Positions 37,901-45,861 of a stretch of DNA of 62,000 bases are shown here, piece by piece. The position numbers were made by a program, and so were the translations under genes. Each line of letters opens with the position of its first letter. Position 1 is the stretch's first letter. This stretch comes from Apostichopus japonicus. Its lineage: Eukaryota > Echinodermata > Holothuroidea > Aspidochirotida > Stichopodidae. Under the pieces are notes generated by a model. It was not told the origin of the DNA. It did no database searches and saw only the letters and a program-made list of their open reading frames with translations. The DNA is taken from NCBI RefSeq assembly GCF_037975245.1, contig NC_092578.1, positions 18,885,321 to 18,947,320 on the forward strand. Reading direction: 5' to 3'.

Positions 37901-39078
37901 TTAAGTATTAACATCATGATACATAACCACACAGTTACCCACAAGCAATACAACATGAACCATCTGGTGTCATCTAATACGTTAAGAGTCCTCCATTTGG
38001 ATGTCATGTCAGGGGTTACCTACAGTACTTTATCCTGCTATGATCGAAACGTCAGACCCTCTTACTTTGACACATTCTCTTACACAGGCTCTTTAGTGGA
38101 TAAGCAGTTTGCTAACAGTTTTTGTTTTATTTGAATTTATAACTAGTCTACAAACGGTCATTTTGTATGCATGGTTCCCTTCATTACTCATGCAAGTGTG
38201 CCACACAGTTAGAATGATCTTAATTTGGTCAACATAGCAACATCTTCATCTGAAATGGAAATGATAATAATCGACATACTGCATTCGTGAGGGACAAAAT
38301 GAATTATAGAGGAGCAAAATGGGCTCTCAGACAAAGCGGCAACAGTTTTATGGCTCGGCCCTAAAAGCATGAACTCTAGCGGGAAATGAGATATCTACAA
38401 CACGTAAAGAAAACTAACTTCATTTTAATGTGCATAGACAGCTATTAAACTTGTTGGTAATATGGTAACCATTATAACTATACACATAAGATTCAAAACT
38501 ATTTATAGCCACGGCATTACTTGATTTCCACATTCTCCAAATTCTGTTTAGCTTTGTGGGCTCATGAACCAAGTTTGGACTGAGTGCAAACAGAGTTCCG
38601 CATCTCAGCAGCATTTGGTAGCAATTTCAGCCGTGGTGCACTTACAGATTTACTTGACAAATTAATAAGACGTTCGCTCTGACACATATAAACCAATCTG
38701 AAGGAGATTGAAATTAGCTGATGATGGTATCTAAATTCCGAACCGAAAAGTATTAACAATTTTGTCAAACTAGTTAGAAGGTGGCAGATTAAATGTATAT
38801 TAATGACCATTCTTTGAATTTCTAGCATATATGGCGTGATTACTGATGACCTTTGACATTACTTTTGTATGGACAGCCATGCAGCTAGCGGCCTCTTTGT
38901 TTAGAATCTCCTCCAGCTTGTTTTGTATCCTCTCATACTTCAGTTTTGGTTCTTGGTCAGAATCGGAGTCATCCTCTTCTTGGCTGTCATCTGTTTCGTC
39001 TTCATCTTCTTCATCGTCATCATCATCCTCCTCCTCCTCGACATGTTTCAGATCTTCCACGACCAACTGCTCAGCCAT
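16912..39078 (-). CDS. vps41: VPS41, HOPS complex subunit (full-length, 23 coding exons)
   Basis: Vps41 is a subunit of the HOPS tethering complex, which joins late endosomes, AP-3 vesicles and autophagosomes to lysosomes through Rab7-type GTPases and SNAREs. Exons in transcript order: 39078-38863, 37336-37253, 36299-36225, 33617-33552, 32529-32461, 31464-31345, 29643-29494, 28576-28477, 27721-27624, 27091-26959, 26405-26290, 25914-25796, 25343-25166, 24866-24691, 23907-23769, 23195-23145, 22666-22474, 21626-21486, 19827-19766, 19440-19366, 18279-18180, 17620-17505, 16977-16912. Together they give 2643 nt, 880 residues and a TGA stop; every junction is GT-AG and in phase. The human protein is about 854 residues; the extra length here is mainly the acidic N-terminus. 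Domains: acidic tail 14-43, WD40 beta-propeller about 45-400, helical and clathrin-heavy-chain repeats about 410-790, RING-H2 825-865. Resemblance to vertebrate VPS41 is clear in nearly every exon. Confidence 0.97.
17505..17620 (-). CDS. vps41: vps41 exon 22, RING-H2 part 1 (821-859)
   Basis: The acceptor is AATCAG| at 17620; a second AG nine bases on (CTCAG|) would bring an in-frame stop, so the first AG decides the frame. Encodes C825, C828, C845, H847, H850 and C853 of a RING-H2 finger. Leaves in phase 0 (GTG|GTAAAT). Confidence 0.95.
18180..18279 (-). CDS. vps41: vps41 exon 21 (788-820)
   Basis: Enters in phase 0, leaves in phase 1 (GAAG|GTAAAA). Encodes RDGCKNILVSDCFSLM and a basic linker before the RING finger. 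Confidence 0.95.
18293..18325. repeat. AAAAT microsatellite
   Basis: About six AAAAT units in the vps41 intron just upstream (minus strand) of exon 21. Confidence 0.85.
19366..19440 (-). CDS. vps41: vps41 exon 20 (763-787)
   Basis: Phase 0-0, TTGCAG| to CAG|GTAAGA. Encodes GMEIPGLRDSLVKILQDYNL. Confidence 0.98.
19590..19681. repeat. 19-20 bp minisatellite
   Basis: About five copies of AACACGACCAGGGACTGCT, increasingly perfect toward the right end, in the vps41 intron between exons 19 and 20. Confidence 0.85.
19766..19827 (-). CDS. vps41: vps41 exon 19 (742-762)
   Basis: Enters in phase 1, leaves in phase 0. Encodes FITGLLNNIGTHVDPIILI. Confidence 0.97.
20497..20600 (+). mobile_element. Degenerate tRNA-headed SINE fragment
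   Basis: GATTAGCTCAGCTGGTGGC is a good A-box and D-arm; about 55 bp on, AATTTGAGTCTTATTC resembles a decayed B-box. It lies in vps41 intron 18 and does not fold as a full tRNA. Confidence 0.45.
20945..21438. repeat. Tandem array, 115-125 bp unit, about 4 copies
   Basis: Blocks containing CTTAACCATTGCTAAATCTG and TTTATCTCCTGTTTATTTCC recur near 21060, 21180, 21304 and 21418. The array ends less than 50 bp from the exon 18 donor, inside vps41 intron 18. Confidence 0.85.
21486..21626 (-). CDS. vps41: vps41 exon 18 (695-741)
   Basis: Phase 1-1. Encodes IIDELNDVDKAIDFCKEQDD and ELWEDLI, core of the clathrin-heavy-chain repeat. Confidence 0.98.
22219..22342. repeat. 62-bp tandem duplication
   Basis: Two copies (about 22219-22280 and 22281-22342) share GGTTAAACCACTCTCATACA and flanks. 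They lie in a stretch rich in CAGACCA-like words (21930-22370) between vps41 exons 17 and 18. Confidence 0.85.
22474..22666 (-). CDS. vps41: vps41 exon 17 (631-694)
   Basis: Enters in phase 0 (TTAAAG|TACCTC), leaves in phase 1 (TACA|GTACGT). Encodes DLYAEHDRAQMMHFL and ALQICKQRNYV of the clathrin-heavy-chain repeat. Its acceptor and first codons are copied upstream by an 80-bp tandem duplication (22718-22797). Confidence 0.95.
22638..22797. repeat. 80-bp tandem duplication across a splice acceptor
   Basis: Copies 22638-22717 and 22718-22797 differ at only a few bases. The first covers the start of vps41 exon 17 with its acceptor; the second lies upstream in the intron and keeps an equally good acceptor at 22746. 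Confidence 0.92.
23145..23195 (-). CDS. vps41: vps41 exon 16 (614-630)
   Basis: A 51-nt micro-exon, phase 0-0, TTTCAG| to CTG|GTAAGT. Encodes IKSVVDQL. Joining to exon 17 keeps the spacing of the human protein exactly. Confidence 0.9.
23769..23907 (-). CDS. vps41: vps41 exon 15 (567-613)
   Basis: Enters in phase 2, leaves in phase 0. Encodes KHKDVFQLIHKYNLF, almost identical to the vertebrate protein. Confidence 0.98.
24691..24866 (-). CDS. vps41: vps41 exon 14 (509-566)
   Basis: Enters in phase 0, leaves in phase 2 (TGAA|GTAAGT). Encodes LAELYSYDHHYDKAL, part of the TPR/clathrin-repeat helices. Confidence 0.97.
25166..25343 (-). CDS. vps41: vps41 exon 13 (449-508)
   Basis: Enters in phase 2, leaves in phase 0. 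Encodes VLGKDIALWEQQVYQF and YEMILNEFL, clear VPS41 signatures. Confidence 0.97.
25796..25914 (-). CDS. vps41: vps41 exon 12 (410-448)
   Basis: Enters in phase 0, leaves in phase 2 (CTAG|GTGAGA). Helical repeat segment with YIAHLISKKEYKNAA. Confidence 0.95.
26290..26405 (-). CDS. vps41: vps41 exon 11 (371-409)
   Basis: Enters in phase 1, leaves in phase 0. Encodes FYIVSPLDIIVTKQRDKDD and HIEWLL, the end of the propeller and entry to the helical region. Confidence 0.97.
26959..27091 (-). CDS. vps41: vps41 exon 10 (327-370)
   Basis: Enters in phase 0, leaves in phase 1, TCATAG| to TTGG|GTATGC. Encodes RRPQLKII and TSDCLTTRGFH. Confidence 0.95.
27624..27721 (-). CDS. vps41: vps41 exon 9 (294-326)
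   Basis: Enters in phase 1, leaves in phase 0. Encodes FYVCGVAPLAVDLVVLAI, matching the family's FYISGLAPL strand. Confidence 0.96.
28477..28576 (-). CDS. vps41: vps41 exon 8 (261-293)
   Basis: Enters in phase 0 and leaves in phase 1, TTTCAG| to ATCC|GTGAGT. An Arg/Asp-rich, poorly conserved loop (DRRDPRRDARRD) occupies the spot where the human protein has a short basic loop. Confidence 0.92.
29091..29402 (+). mobile_element. Full-length tRNA-headed SINE
   Basis: The head (about 29091-29160) has an A-box, a perfect anticodon stem TTGGA/TCCAA around the loop CTCGTGA (anticodon CGT, threonine-like) and a B-box GGTTCGATTCC. The body follows, then the tail TAAAGCGCTTTGAGACC ... AAAGCGCTATATAAAAAG, ending in ATT repeats. 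This tail type is common in SINEs of marine invertebrates and is thought to be copied from a partner LINE. It lies in vps41 intron 7, opposite to the gene. Confidence 0.88.
29494..29643 (-). CDS. vps41: vps41 exon 7 (211-260)
   Basis: Phase 0-0, CTTACAG| to AAG|GTACGT. Encodes GVRVFDMSEKRRI and PCSLCWKNESTLLIGW, among the best conserved parts of the propeller. Confidence 0.97.
29830..30140. repeat. CCTATACAAATA-type degenerate satellite
   Basis: More than ten CCTATACAAA words recur at irregular spacing, with ACACACAGACCTATACAAA three times. It lies in the vps41 intron between exons 6 and 7. Confidence 0.75.
31345..31464 (-). CDS. vps41: vps41 exon 6 (171-210)
   Basis: Phase 0-0, TTATAG| to CAG|GTTCGT. 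Encodes ILHQGEGTIRNIQW and FAWANDQ. The open frame continues 70 codons past the donor, but that extension does not match the family, while exon 7 resumes exactly with GVRVFD. The donor GTTCGT is weak. Confidence 0.94.
32461..32529 (-). CDS. vps41: vps41 exon 5 (148-170)
   Basis: Phase 0-0, CTATAG| to AAG|GTAATA. Encodes the conserved RQFVTGGDK strand. Confidence 0.94.
33552..33617 (-). CDS. vps41: vps41 exon 4 (126-147)
   Basis: Phase 0-0, GACAG| to AAG|GTGAGA. Encodes VAITGLYEDE and the conserved FDCPIK. Confidence 0.95.
34945..35090. repeat. Paired GC-rich direct repeats, 96 bp apart
   Basis: Copies start at 34945 and 35041 and share TTCACATT-CAATTTTGATC and CTTGCGGGG. Between them is a small palindrome (GGATCCTCC ... 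GGAGGATC). The block is more GC-rich than the intron around it, so it is probably a transposon fragment in vps41 intron 3. Confidence 0.6.
36225..36299 (-). CDS. vps41: vps41 exon 3 (101-125)
   Basis: Phase 0-0, TGTAG| to AAG|GTTAGT. WD40-like segment ending SCSDDGK. Confidence 0.95.
37253..37336 (-). CDS. vps41: vps41 exon 2 (73-100)
   Basis: Phase 0-0, CCTCAG| to AAG|GTAAGT. First propeller blade, FLAIGTHWGTVHVLD, nearly as in vertebrate VPS41. Confidence 0.96.
37704..37861. repeat. 79-bp tandem duplication
   Basis: Two nearly identical copies begin at 37704 and 37783, each with ATGTACATGTACACATTTGC and TTCATTAATATTAATGA. They lie in vps41 intron 1 between coding exons 1 and 2. Confidence 0.9.
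38863..39078 (-). CDS. vps41: vps41 coding exon 1 (residues 1-72)
   Basis: It starts at ATG 39078 and leaves in phase 0 (AAA|GTAATG). Residues 14-43 are almost entirely Asp and Glu, followed by the conserved EPKLKYER and AASCMAVH. An acceptor (TTATTTTAG|) five bases before the ATG shows that at least one non-coding exon precedes it. Confidence 0.96.
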
Positions 39079-40417
39079 ATTTTCTAAAATAACAATTTCA
39101 GTAACACAAAAATAAATTAGGGTTATGAGGCTGCCTGATACAGAAGCAAAAACTGTATACGTCATCCTCCTGAACACCATTTCTTGTTGATTCTTGATCA
39201 TTTTTTGCAGACATGACCAGAGGACACAGGAATTGTACGTGGGAAGTTTTCTTTTCTTTTCCTCTCTAAAATATGTTTGGTACCATTCACTCCTAATGTT
39301 GTATAACCAGAGAGCCAACATGCTTCATGGTGATTCCTTGCCACATTTAAGAAAGCATTTAGACTGTGCACACAGGGTTCTAGTAGTTAACATCACAGGT
39401 GGATCAACATACCAAGTATGAAGTTCATTTAATATAGTTACCTTTGGAATTATTCCTTACAAACCATTGACCTCAAATAACCTTTGACCAAGAAGACACT
39501 ATTTAGTATTTTTGTGCTCAATAATGGATTCTGATGAAGCTTCATTCAAATTTGAGCTGGGTCTCCTAGGATATTTTCAGAAAACTGGTTGATTTGACAC
39601 AGAAATGCAACTAATGTATGCAGTTTAGAAACATGTGCAACATAAACAAAATATGGGTTTCTAATTTTTTTAATTCCTATACTTGCGTTTACTGAGTTAT
39701 GTCAGGCCAAACTAACAAAATGGCCTATAGCTTAACAAATATTACTGCTTGGCAATACCACATTGCTTTGCTAGCCAACCAAAAATAATTGAGTAGGCTA
39801 GGCCTATGCTGCCCTTAACCATACTATAGTCTAGTGGTAGTAATATATATATTCTTAGGCCTACCACTACCAGTACTACTGTGCAAATAAGAAACAGTCT
39901 CTAAACTGTAAATTCTTTAACTTGCTTACACTGTGTTCTGTCAAGCCTAATTTAATTGATAGGGCTATATCTTATCAAAATGTTACACTTTGGCAAAGCC
40001 AGGCTGCTCAGCTAGTCAACCATTAATACAGGAGTCAGCCCTTACTCTAGTCTAGATACAGCCTAGGCTAAATAGGTTCTATACTGTACAGGCCCATTCA
40101 CCATGTACTTTTAACAACATTTTAACAGTGGTTCAACACTTGAGTTTTTGAATATCAGTAGTATGATACATAATGTCTACAGATCCACTGCAAGATTTGC
40201 TAACGTTTGCCTAGGCCGAATACTGACGATTCTTGACCTCGACTAGGTGATATTAAGCCTAGGTTTTGCCAAATTGACGTGTTACTGTGTTGTTACAAGT
40301 GTTACATAGGACTGTTTACTACAGAAGTTACATTGGTAGGAATGCAACGGTTGAATGAAGAGATAAATCACCAAGAATGAATATATTTAAAAAACAGCAC
40401 TATGGAAGTGAGCTCAC

Positions 40418-40530
40418 GAAAACTCTAAACGCTCCCAACAGTTCGTAGCAAGACAAGAAAGCATTCGTCCAAACGTTGTTCAGAGGACTGCCCTTCAGTA
40501 TACTTTGCTTATACAAAGTAATGTAACGTT
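40418..40530 (-). other. vps41: Candidate non-coding first exon of vps41
   Basis: Exon 1 has an acceptor at 39083, so a 5' exon must lie upstream. A strong donor TTTTC|GTGAGC (minus strand, exon edge 40418) fits. The right edge is a guess, because no TATA box or clear start is visible. No in-frame ATG is needed. Confidence 0.4.
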
Positions 40531-40587
40531 CTCAGTCGTTTGCTGCAGCCTAGCGATGTATGATGTTTTGATCGTAAATCATGTGGG

Positions 40588-40596
40588 GTCACGTGA
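40588..40596. promoter_or_regulatory. CLEAR-like E-box (GTCACGTGA)
   Basis: It matches nine of ten bases of the TFEB/TFE3 CLEAR consensus GTCACGTGAC. It lies about 60-170 bp upstream of the presumed vps41 first exon and about 600 bp upstream of the divergent + gene. Many lysosomal and HOPS genes of vertebrates carry this site. Function here is inferred. Confidence 0.5.
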
Positions 40597-40899
40597 AGTA
40601 ATGTTGACATCTGTCATCCTAATTAATGCTCATAAATATTGATAGTTTACAATTCATCCGCAATGCTCTCTTTTTTCATGATAAAGATCGACAAGGTGGA
40701 TTTTCTTCAACTGAATGTGAGATTGTTTCTATTTTGGACTTAATATGTGTCAATGTCTATTTCTGCGAGAAGTTCCATCGCATCTAAGGTCTGTAGTTCA
40801 ATGTTGCAGTTCGTAAGTAGGTATATATTGTTTTGCGTATGAATACCTCAATCAGTACACTTTGTCTCCGGTTCATCTAATTTGCATAGAGCGGAGAAA

Positions 40900-40970
40900 G
40901 GCGTACGTTGTGATGGTCGTAATTCTACACCTAGATGCCATTTCCTCCGATAATTTCGCGTTTTTTAACG
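40900..40970 (+). other. Candidate non-coding first exon of unrecognised + gene
   Basis: A near-consensus donor AACG|GTAAGTGA ends a GC-richer stretch at 40970. A short reading frame from the ATG at 40935 stops soon after joining the next exon, so this part is probably 5' UTR. The left edge is unknown. Confidence 0.35.
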
Positions 40971-41202
40971 GTAAGTGAACTATATCTTTGTGCTGTTTAT
41001 AACATGATTTTCAGGGCTTATTTTAGGCTGTCGTTTGGTGGAAGTTTATCTTCGTAAATGAGCCATTTATTAGCATAATTTATATGAGATAAGCAGATCA
41101 CAGTGTGTTGCGGACAATGGGCTCGGTGTGAGAGGGTGCATTATGTAAAATAGCTTCTCCTATATACTACTATACACTCCCTAAGAAAGGACATTGCATT
41201 AG

Positions 41203-41282
41203 GATTTAATGTATGAAGTCTTTGAGAGGAAGATCTAAGCTGGAGACAAAAGCAATGGGCTTGAGTCTGAAGGGCAGTTCAG
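41203..41282 (+). CDS. Unrecognised + gene, exon with start codon
   Basis: Acceptor GCATTAG| at 41202, ATG at 41213, donor TCAG|GTAAGA leaving in phase 1. It encodes 23 residues, basic and low in acid (MKSLRGRSKLETKAMGLSLK). I do not recognise the product. Confidence 0.45.
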
Positions 41283-43816
41283 GTAAGAAACCCTTCCATG
41301 TCATTTTATATGCATCCCAGTTTGTTAAATTTTCTGATGCTTGTCCTTTGAAAACATTTCTTGTAATGTTCTTAATAAATTTCTTGACAAGTTATGTTAC
41401 GGCAATTAGCATAATTTATAAACACAAGTAGGTTTTTAATAATTTTTAAGATCAGATGTTCATTTATATCAACATCTCCTATCGTCTGACATCATTATCA
41501 CTGCAGTGATTATTTTCATTTTTTCTCTTGGTTGCGTTTGGATTACAAATATCTATATATTCAAATTTTTGGGGATAAGTTTTGTACCGTGAATTGCTTA
41601 GTCGAGATGGTTGATAAAAGCAAAAAGTGCATGGCTTTAATTAAGCATTGGCAAATGGGCAAAATTTATTTAGGGCAGCAAGAGAAGACTGAATGACGAA
41701 GAGAGGCAGGATGGTTTTATGATCGTCTAGGAAAACATATGGCAGATCAAATTTTCTATCAGATGATGGATGGAAATTGTGTGAAGAAAATATTTGATAA
41801 AATTTACAGTTTTCAAAGTACTTGAGCAGTATGCAATTTGTGAAAATTCAAGGTTTTCAGAAAATAAATGAATGAAATGTATAAAGATAGTGATGTGATG
41901 CATTCCATTCACATTTAAGATACTCAACAAACTTTGGTAAATTTTTAGGATAAAATAGCCCATGACAGCACACAACATAAGTATGGCATGTGTAACTGAT
42001 AACAAAATATTGGAATGTTATTATATGGTGGTTGGAGTTTTCGTTTACATGAAAAATTTGTTCTAAGCTAGCTGAATATAAAAGATATGTAGTTTTCAGT
42101 TCATTGAAGAAATGAAAGATGTCCACGGTGTTAAAAGGCGCATAGAAGCATATTGACTGTTCAAACTGTTAGATGTAAACTTGATAAATTAAATTTGATT
42201 GCTTAGTAAAACAATAACTATCATAACACAGGACAATAGAAGTATAAATTTATACAAATCGATTATAGTTTTCTTTTCAACAAAATTGCAAAATTTTTGT
42301 GAGGGGTAAAATTCAGAGTTCTTAAATATGGCAGAAAGGATGTAGAACTGTATTTAAACTTGAAAGAAATCGGAAGAAGTTGATAAACACTGGTTTTCTT
42401 TCCCAGCTACATGTGTTGTATAACCTTTGTGCTGTATCGCCGTGACGAAAACCCCATAACTTCATACCAAACATGACTTATCCAAATTAAGAATTTCAAT
42501 TAAGAATTATCAAACCTTTGCCTATAAATGTACGTGAAGGGCGATTCTCGTAGAATTTGTGTTCAGTAAAATGACTTAGCACATTACGAGAAACTGTCCG
42601 GGCTGTGGATAAATGTACAAAAGTTCCTAAAGACAGTAGAGAGAGAACCATATAGCAGAAAGTTTGAGAGGGGAGCTCTGAAGGTATGCCTCTGGCACAT
42701 TACTAAGATCCAACGCCTTTGGGCAGGTTGGACCCAAAAGAGGGGCAAAAATTTGTGGTTAATTCCAAACGACAGATTTCGGCCAAATTTGCTACTAAGG
42801 TAAACATGTCAGGAGAAAACTAGTCCAAAAGCCAGCAACAATTTGCCATTTCAGTGTATTTTCAGTAAACTGTAATGTGTCAATTGCTTTATTGGGGTAG
42901 TAGAATATATAGAACAAGTAGAAAAGGACATTGAATTGAAAATTAACAGATGTTTTAACTATATCTGTCTAGGCTTTACTTCTCTTCATAAATCTGATGA
43001 TCAGGACTACAGTATATGCTGTAGCCCTCAAGCAGTCCACATATGTATTCAGATAAAGCTCACTCAAGCTTAAACGTGAACGATCATGTGTAACTGATTA
43101 CCATCGTCCCCATTGAGACATTTAAAGTCCTTGTCTGTTTTAGCACTCCAGAATGTTTGGATTTTAAAATTGGAGGGTCAGGCATCACTCCGCAAGAAAA
43201 TAGAAGCAAAAAGAGAAGATTTTTTAGCTATTTTAAGCTTGCTAGATTTTGGAAGAAATGCTAATTTAATGATGACCTTTCAAAACTCCCAAACATTGCT
43301 CTGCAGATAACAAACCTCTGTAAAATGAAAAAGACAAGAGAGAAAAGATGATGAAAGAGGCCTGCATCAGTGACAAAATTATCTTTTAAAATTACTCAAC
43401 CTGAAACTTAATTCATGCAGATCTGTGTAAATTTAATGCAGCAGAGAATGTCAATTGTTATGGACGATGACATCATACATTAAATGATTAATATAAGTCT
43501 ACCCATCATGGCAACATATTCTATGACAAAAATAGGTGGGGGAAGGGGGGGGGTTGGGAATGAAAGATCATAAAACTGGGTGTTTGGGAGAATTTGATGA
43601 GTGGAGAGTTGATTCCAAAAGATAGCATTTGCTGACTCAAATTGACTGCAAGACCTTGGAACTAGCATTAAGGTAATTGACATTTATTAAGGGCCAAATT
43701 ATATTACTTTGTAGAGTTTTGACAGAAATTGCTCAAAATTTTGGTCATTCCTTTTGAACAGTCTTTATATCACCCATGTTGGTATGTATTGTATTGCAGG
43801 ATACAGTATATTACAT

Positions 43817-44255
43817 GTATGGTACAATATAAACAGTATATACATTACAAGTAATGCTGAATTAAGTTATTGCACGGTCTATTATAGCTTGTACGGTACA
43901 ATATAAACAGTGCATACATTACAAGTAATACTGAATTAAGTTATTGCACGGTCTATTATAACTTGTACGGTACAATATAAACAGTGCATGTACATTACAA
44001 GTAATACTGATTTAATTGTTATTGCACGGTCTATTATAACTTGTACGGTACAATATAAACAGTGCATATATACATTACAAGTAATACTGATTTAATTGTT
44101 ATTGCACAGTATATTGTAACATGTACGGTACAATACGAAAAGTGCATATATACATTACAAGTAATGCTGATATAATTGTTATTGCACTTGTATATTGTAA
44201 CATGTACGGTACAATACGAACAGTGCATTACATTGCAAGTAATGCTAAATTTATA
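43817..44255. repeat. Tandem array, 74-81 bp unit, six copies
   Basis: GTACGGTACAATATAAACAG-like starts lie at 43817, 43891, 43965, 44043, 44123 and 44204. The unit also has ACATTACAAGTAAT and TTATTGCACGGTCTATTATA. The period grows from 74 to 81 bp along the array. Confidence 0.93.
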
Positions 44256-44307
44256 GCTACTTTTTTCATTGCCATTCAAGATATAGTACGTCCATCTTAA
44301 CAAGTGT

Positions 44308-44470
44308 TTTATTGGTGGAGGCATAGTGTACTGGTTAGGGTTTCAGTCTGCCCAACAAACAAATAGATCCCTGGTTCCAAACTTCACCTGGTACCAGATT
44401 CTTTTGACCTGTTCAAAATTTACTGCTGTGCTATTGTCTTCTGTGGAGTGGGTAACTTATTAACTGGAAA
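44308..44470 (+). mobile_element. Degenerate tRNA-headed SINE
   Basis: GGCATAGTGTACTGGTTAGGG is an A-box and D-arm; CTGGTTCCAAACTTC is a decayed B-box at the right spacing. It resembles the head at 9654 in its A-box region. Confidence 0.55.
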
Positions 44471-45778
44471 ATGAGGTTTCGAAACAACAAACAACCATGG
44501 TGGACGCATTGCAGTGGTGTCAATTAATGTGGGTACCTTCAGCTCTCTCACTTTTTGAGAAAGTGGTGAGATTATGTCAAGGCACTGTGAATCTATCAGA
44601 TCGTAATGATAAGTAGTTATCTGGTACGGTAGTCACAGGAGGAGGAAAAGTTGCTGCAGTGTGCCACAGGCCTGTGTTTATTATGACCTGAACACTCAGT
44701 CGAAATGATTTTATGCATATAAGAAGGTGTTTGTCTTCAATCATCCTATGTATGTAGGGTTTCAAATCAGCTTTGATTGGCTTTTAAACCCTTGGGAAAT
44801 ATTAAACTGTTTAACAATTTAGTATTCTCATACCATTGGATTAATCCTTTATCAAACTAGATTTTTGTCATTGCTGAGGATATCTAGGTATGAATTAAAT
44901 CAACAGAGGGCGCTATTGTATCGGTCCTTTCTAGTTCCGCAATCTTGACAAGCTGCATGTCTCTATATGACGGCTGAGAATCCCTTTGAGGAATCTCTGA
45001 CAGACACTTCTGGGCCAAATACCTGCTCATTCACACGTAGTATATGACATATATTGAAACTAACATAGTTTTTTTGACCACTCAAAGGTAGCTCATTTAA
45101 GCAACTAAATGTTGCCCACCATTCGTTTGGCTACTAAATACACACATCTGGTCAACCAATCAGGAGGTTCTTTGAGCGTCACTAAAATTGTATCCGAGCC
45201 TCTGAAATGGAACATGCTGGACTTACAGCTCTTAATTATGAAGATCATCTTTAACAATTTTCACACAACTAGCGTATCTGACTGAGATTTATATAGTATC
45301 CAACGCTATACAAAATCTTTGGAGATCTGTATACTGGACCCAGAGCCGTATCTATCTGAGACTTTTAGGACCGTTATGACAACACCCCTCTAGGTAAAGA
45401 AATGCTGAAGTTTCCCATTAGTCAGCTATAGCTTCTAATTTGCAAGTTTATATTTATCCGTTCAGTCTAGTACAGGATTTTCTTTTTGTCCCATTGAATG
45501 TCTATTTCAATTTCTTCATCATTGGCCAACCATCCAAGTAACACCTAATTTCATCGTTCCTGGTGCGATTTTCGAGAATTTTAATTATAATCTAATTTAA
45601 AAGCTGTTAAGTTACGTAACTGATGGCAGGACATGCATTCTTAATGTCACCTTTCTTTTAGAGTGTTTGTAAGACAAAATCATGAAAAACACTCAGCTGA
45701 GCATATTGTACCTGCTGTTTCTCTAAAGTGCACTTTGTTCTATTTCATGAATATTAATGATTGTACTTTTCAATCTAG

Positions 45779-45861
45779 CATCCTCTAGAAGTGTTTACTC
45801 AGCTGCAAGCCTGGAAAATGCAGCTCAAGTTGCATTAAATTCTTTTAATATTTTCTGTTGG
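45779..45861 (+). CDS. Unrecognised + gene, second coding exon
   Basis: Acceptor CAATCTAG| and donor TGG|GTAAGA. It enters in phase 1 and leaves in phase 0, matching the exon at 41203-41282. It encodes 28 residues with SSRSVYSAASLENAA and ALNSFNIFCW, which read like real protein. A possible next exon is 46836-46872 (phase 0, MLFNLILIHKIS), which would make a hydrophobic stretch; that is weak. The rest of the gene is not seen. Confidence 0.5.

Larger units (their letters stand above)
41283..45778 (+). other. Probable intron of the unrecognised + gene
   Basis: AT-rich, with a 74-81 bp tandem array at 43817-44255 and a SINE remnant at 44308-44470. The open frame at 43113-43310 follows an acceptor-like TTTTAG but has no donor, so it is not called. 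Confidence 0.4.

Noticed and set aside
38846-39115. Serine-rich open frame on the + strand
   Set aside because: It is the antisense shadow of the acidic Asp/Glu codons of vps41 exon 1.
43113-43310. Possible exon of the + gene
   Set aside because: It has an acceptor-like TTTTAG and an open frame, but no donor, and the 41282-45779 junction already works in phase.
44034-44324. Cys/Tyr-rich 96-codon frame on the minus strand
   Set aside because: It is produced by the 74-81 bp tandem array, not by a gene.
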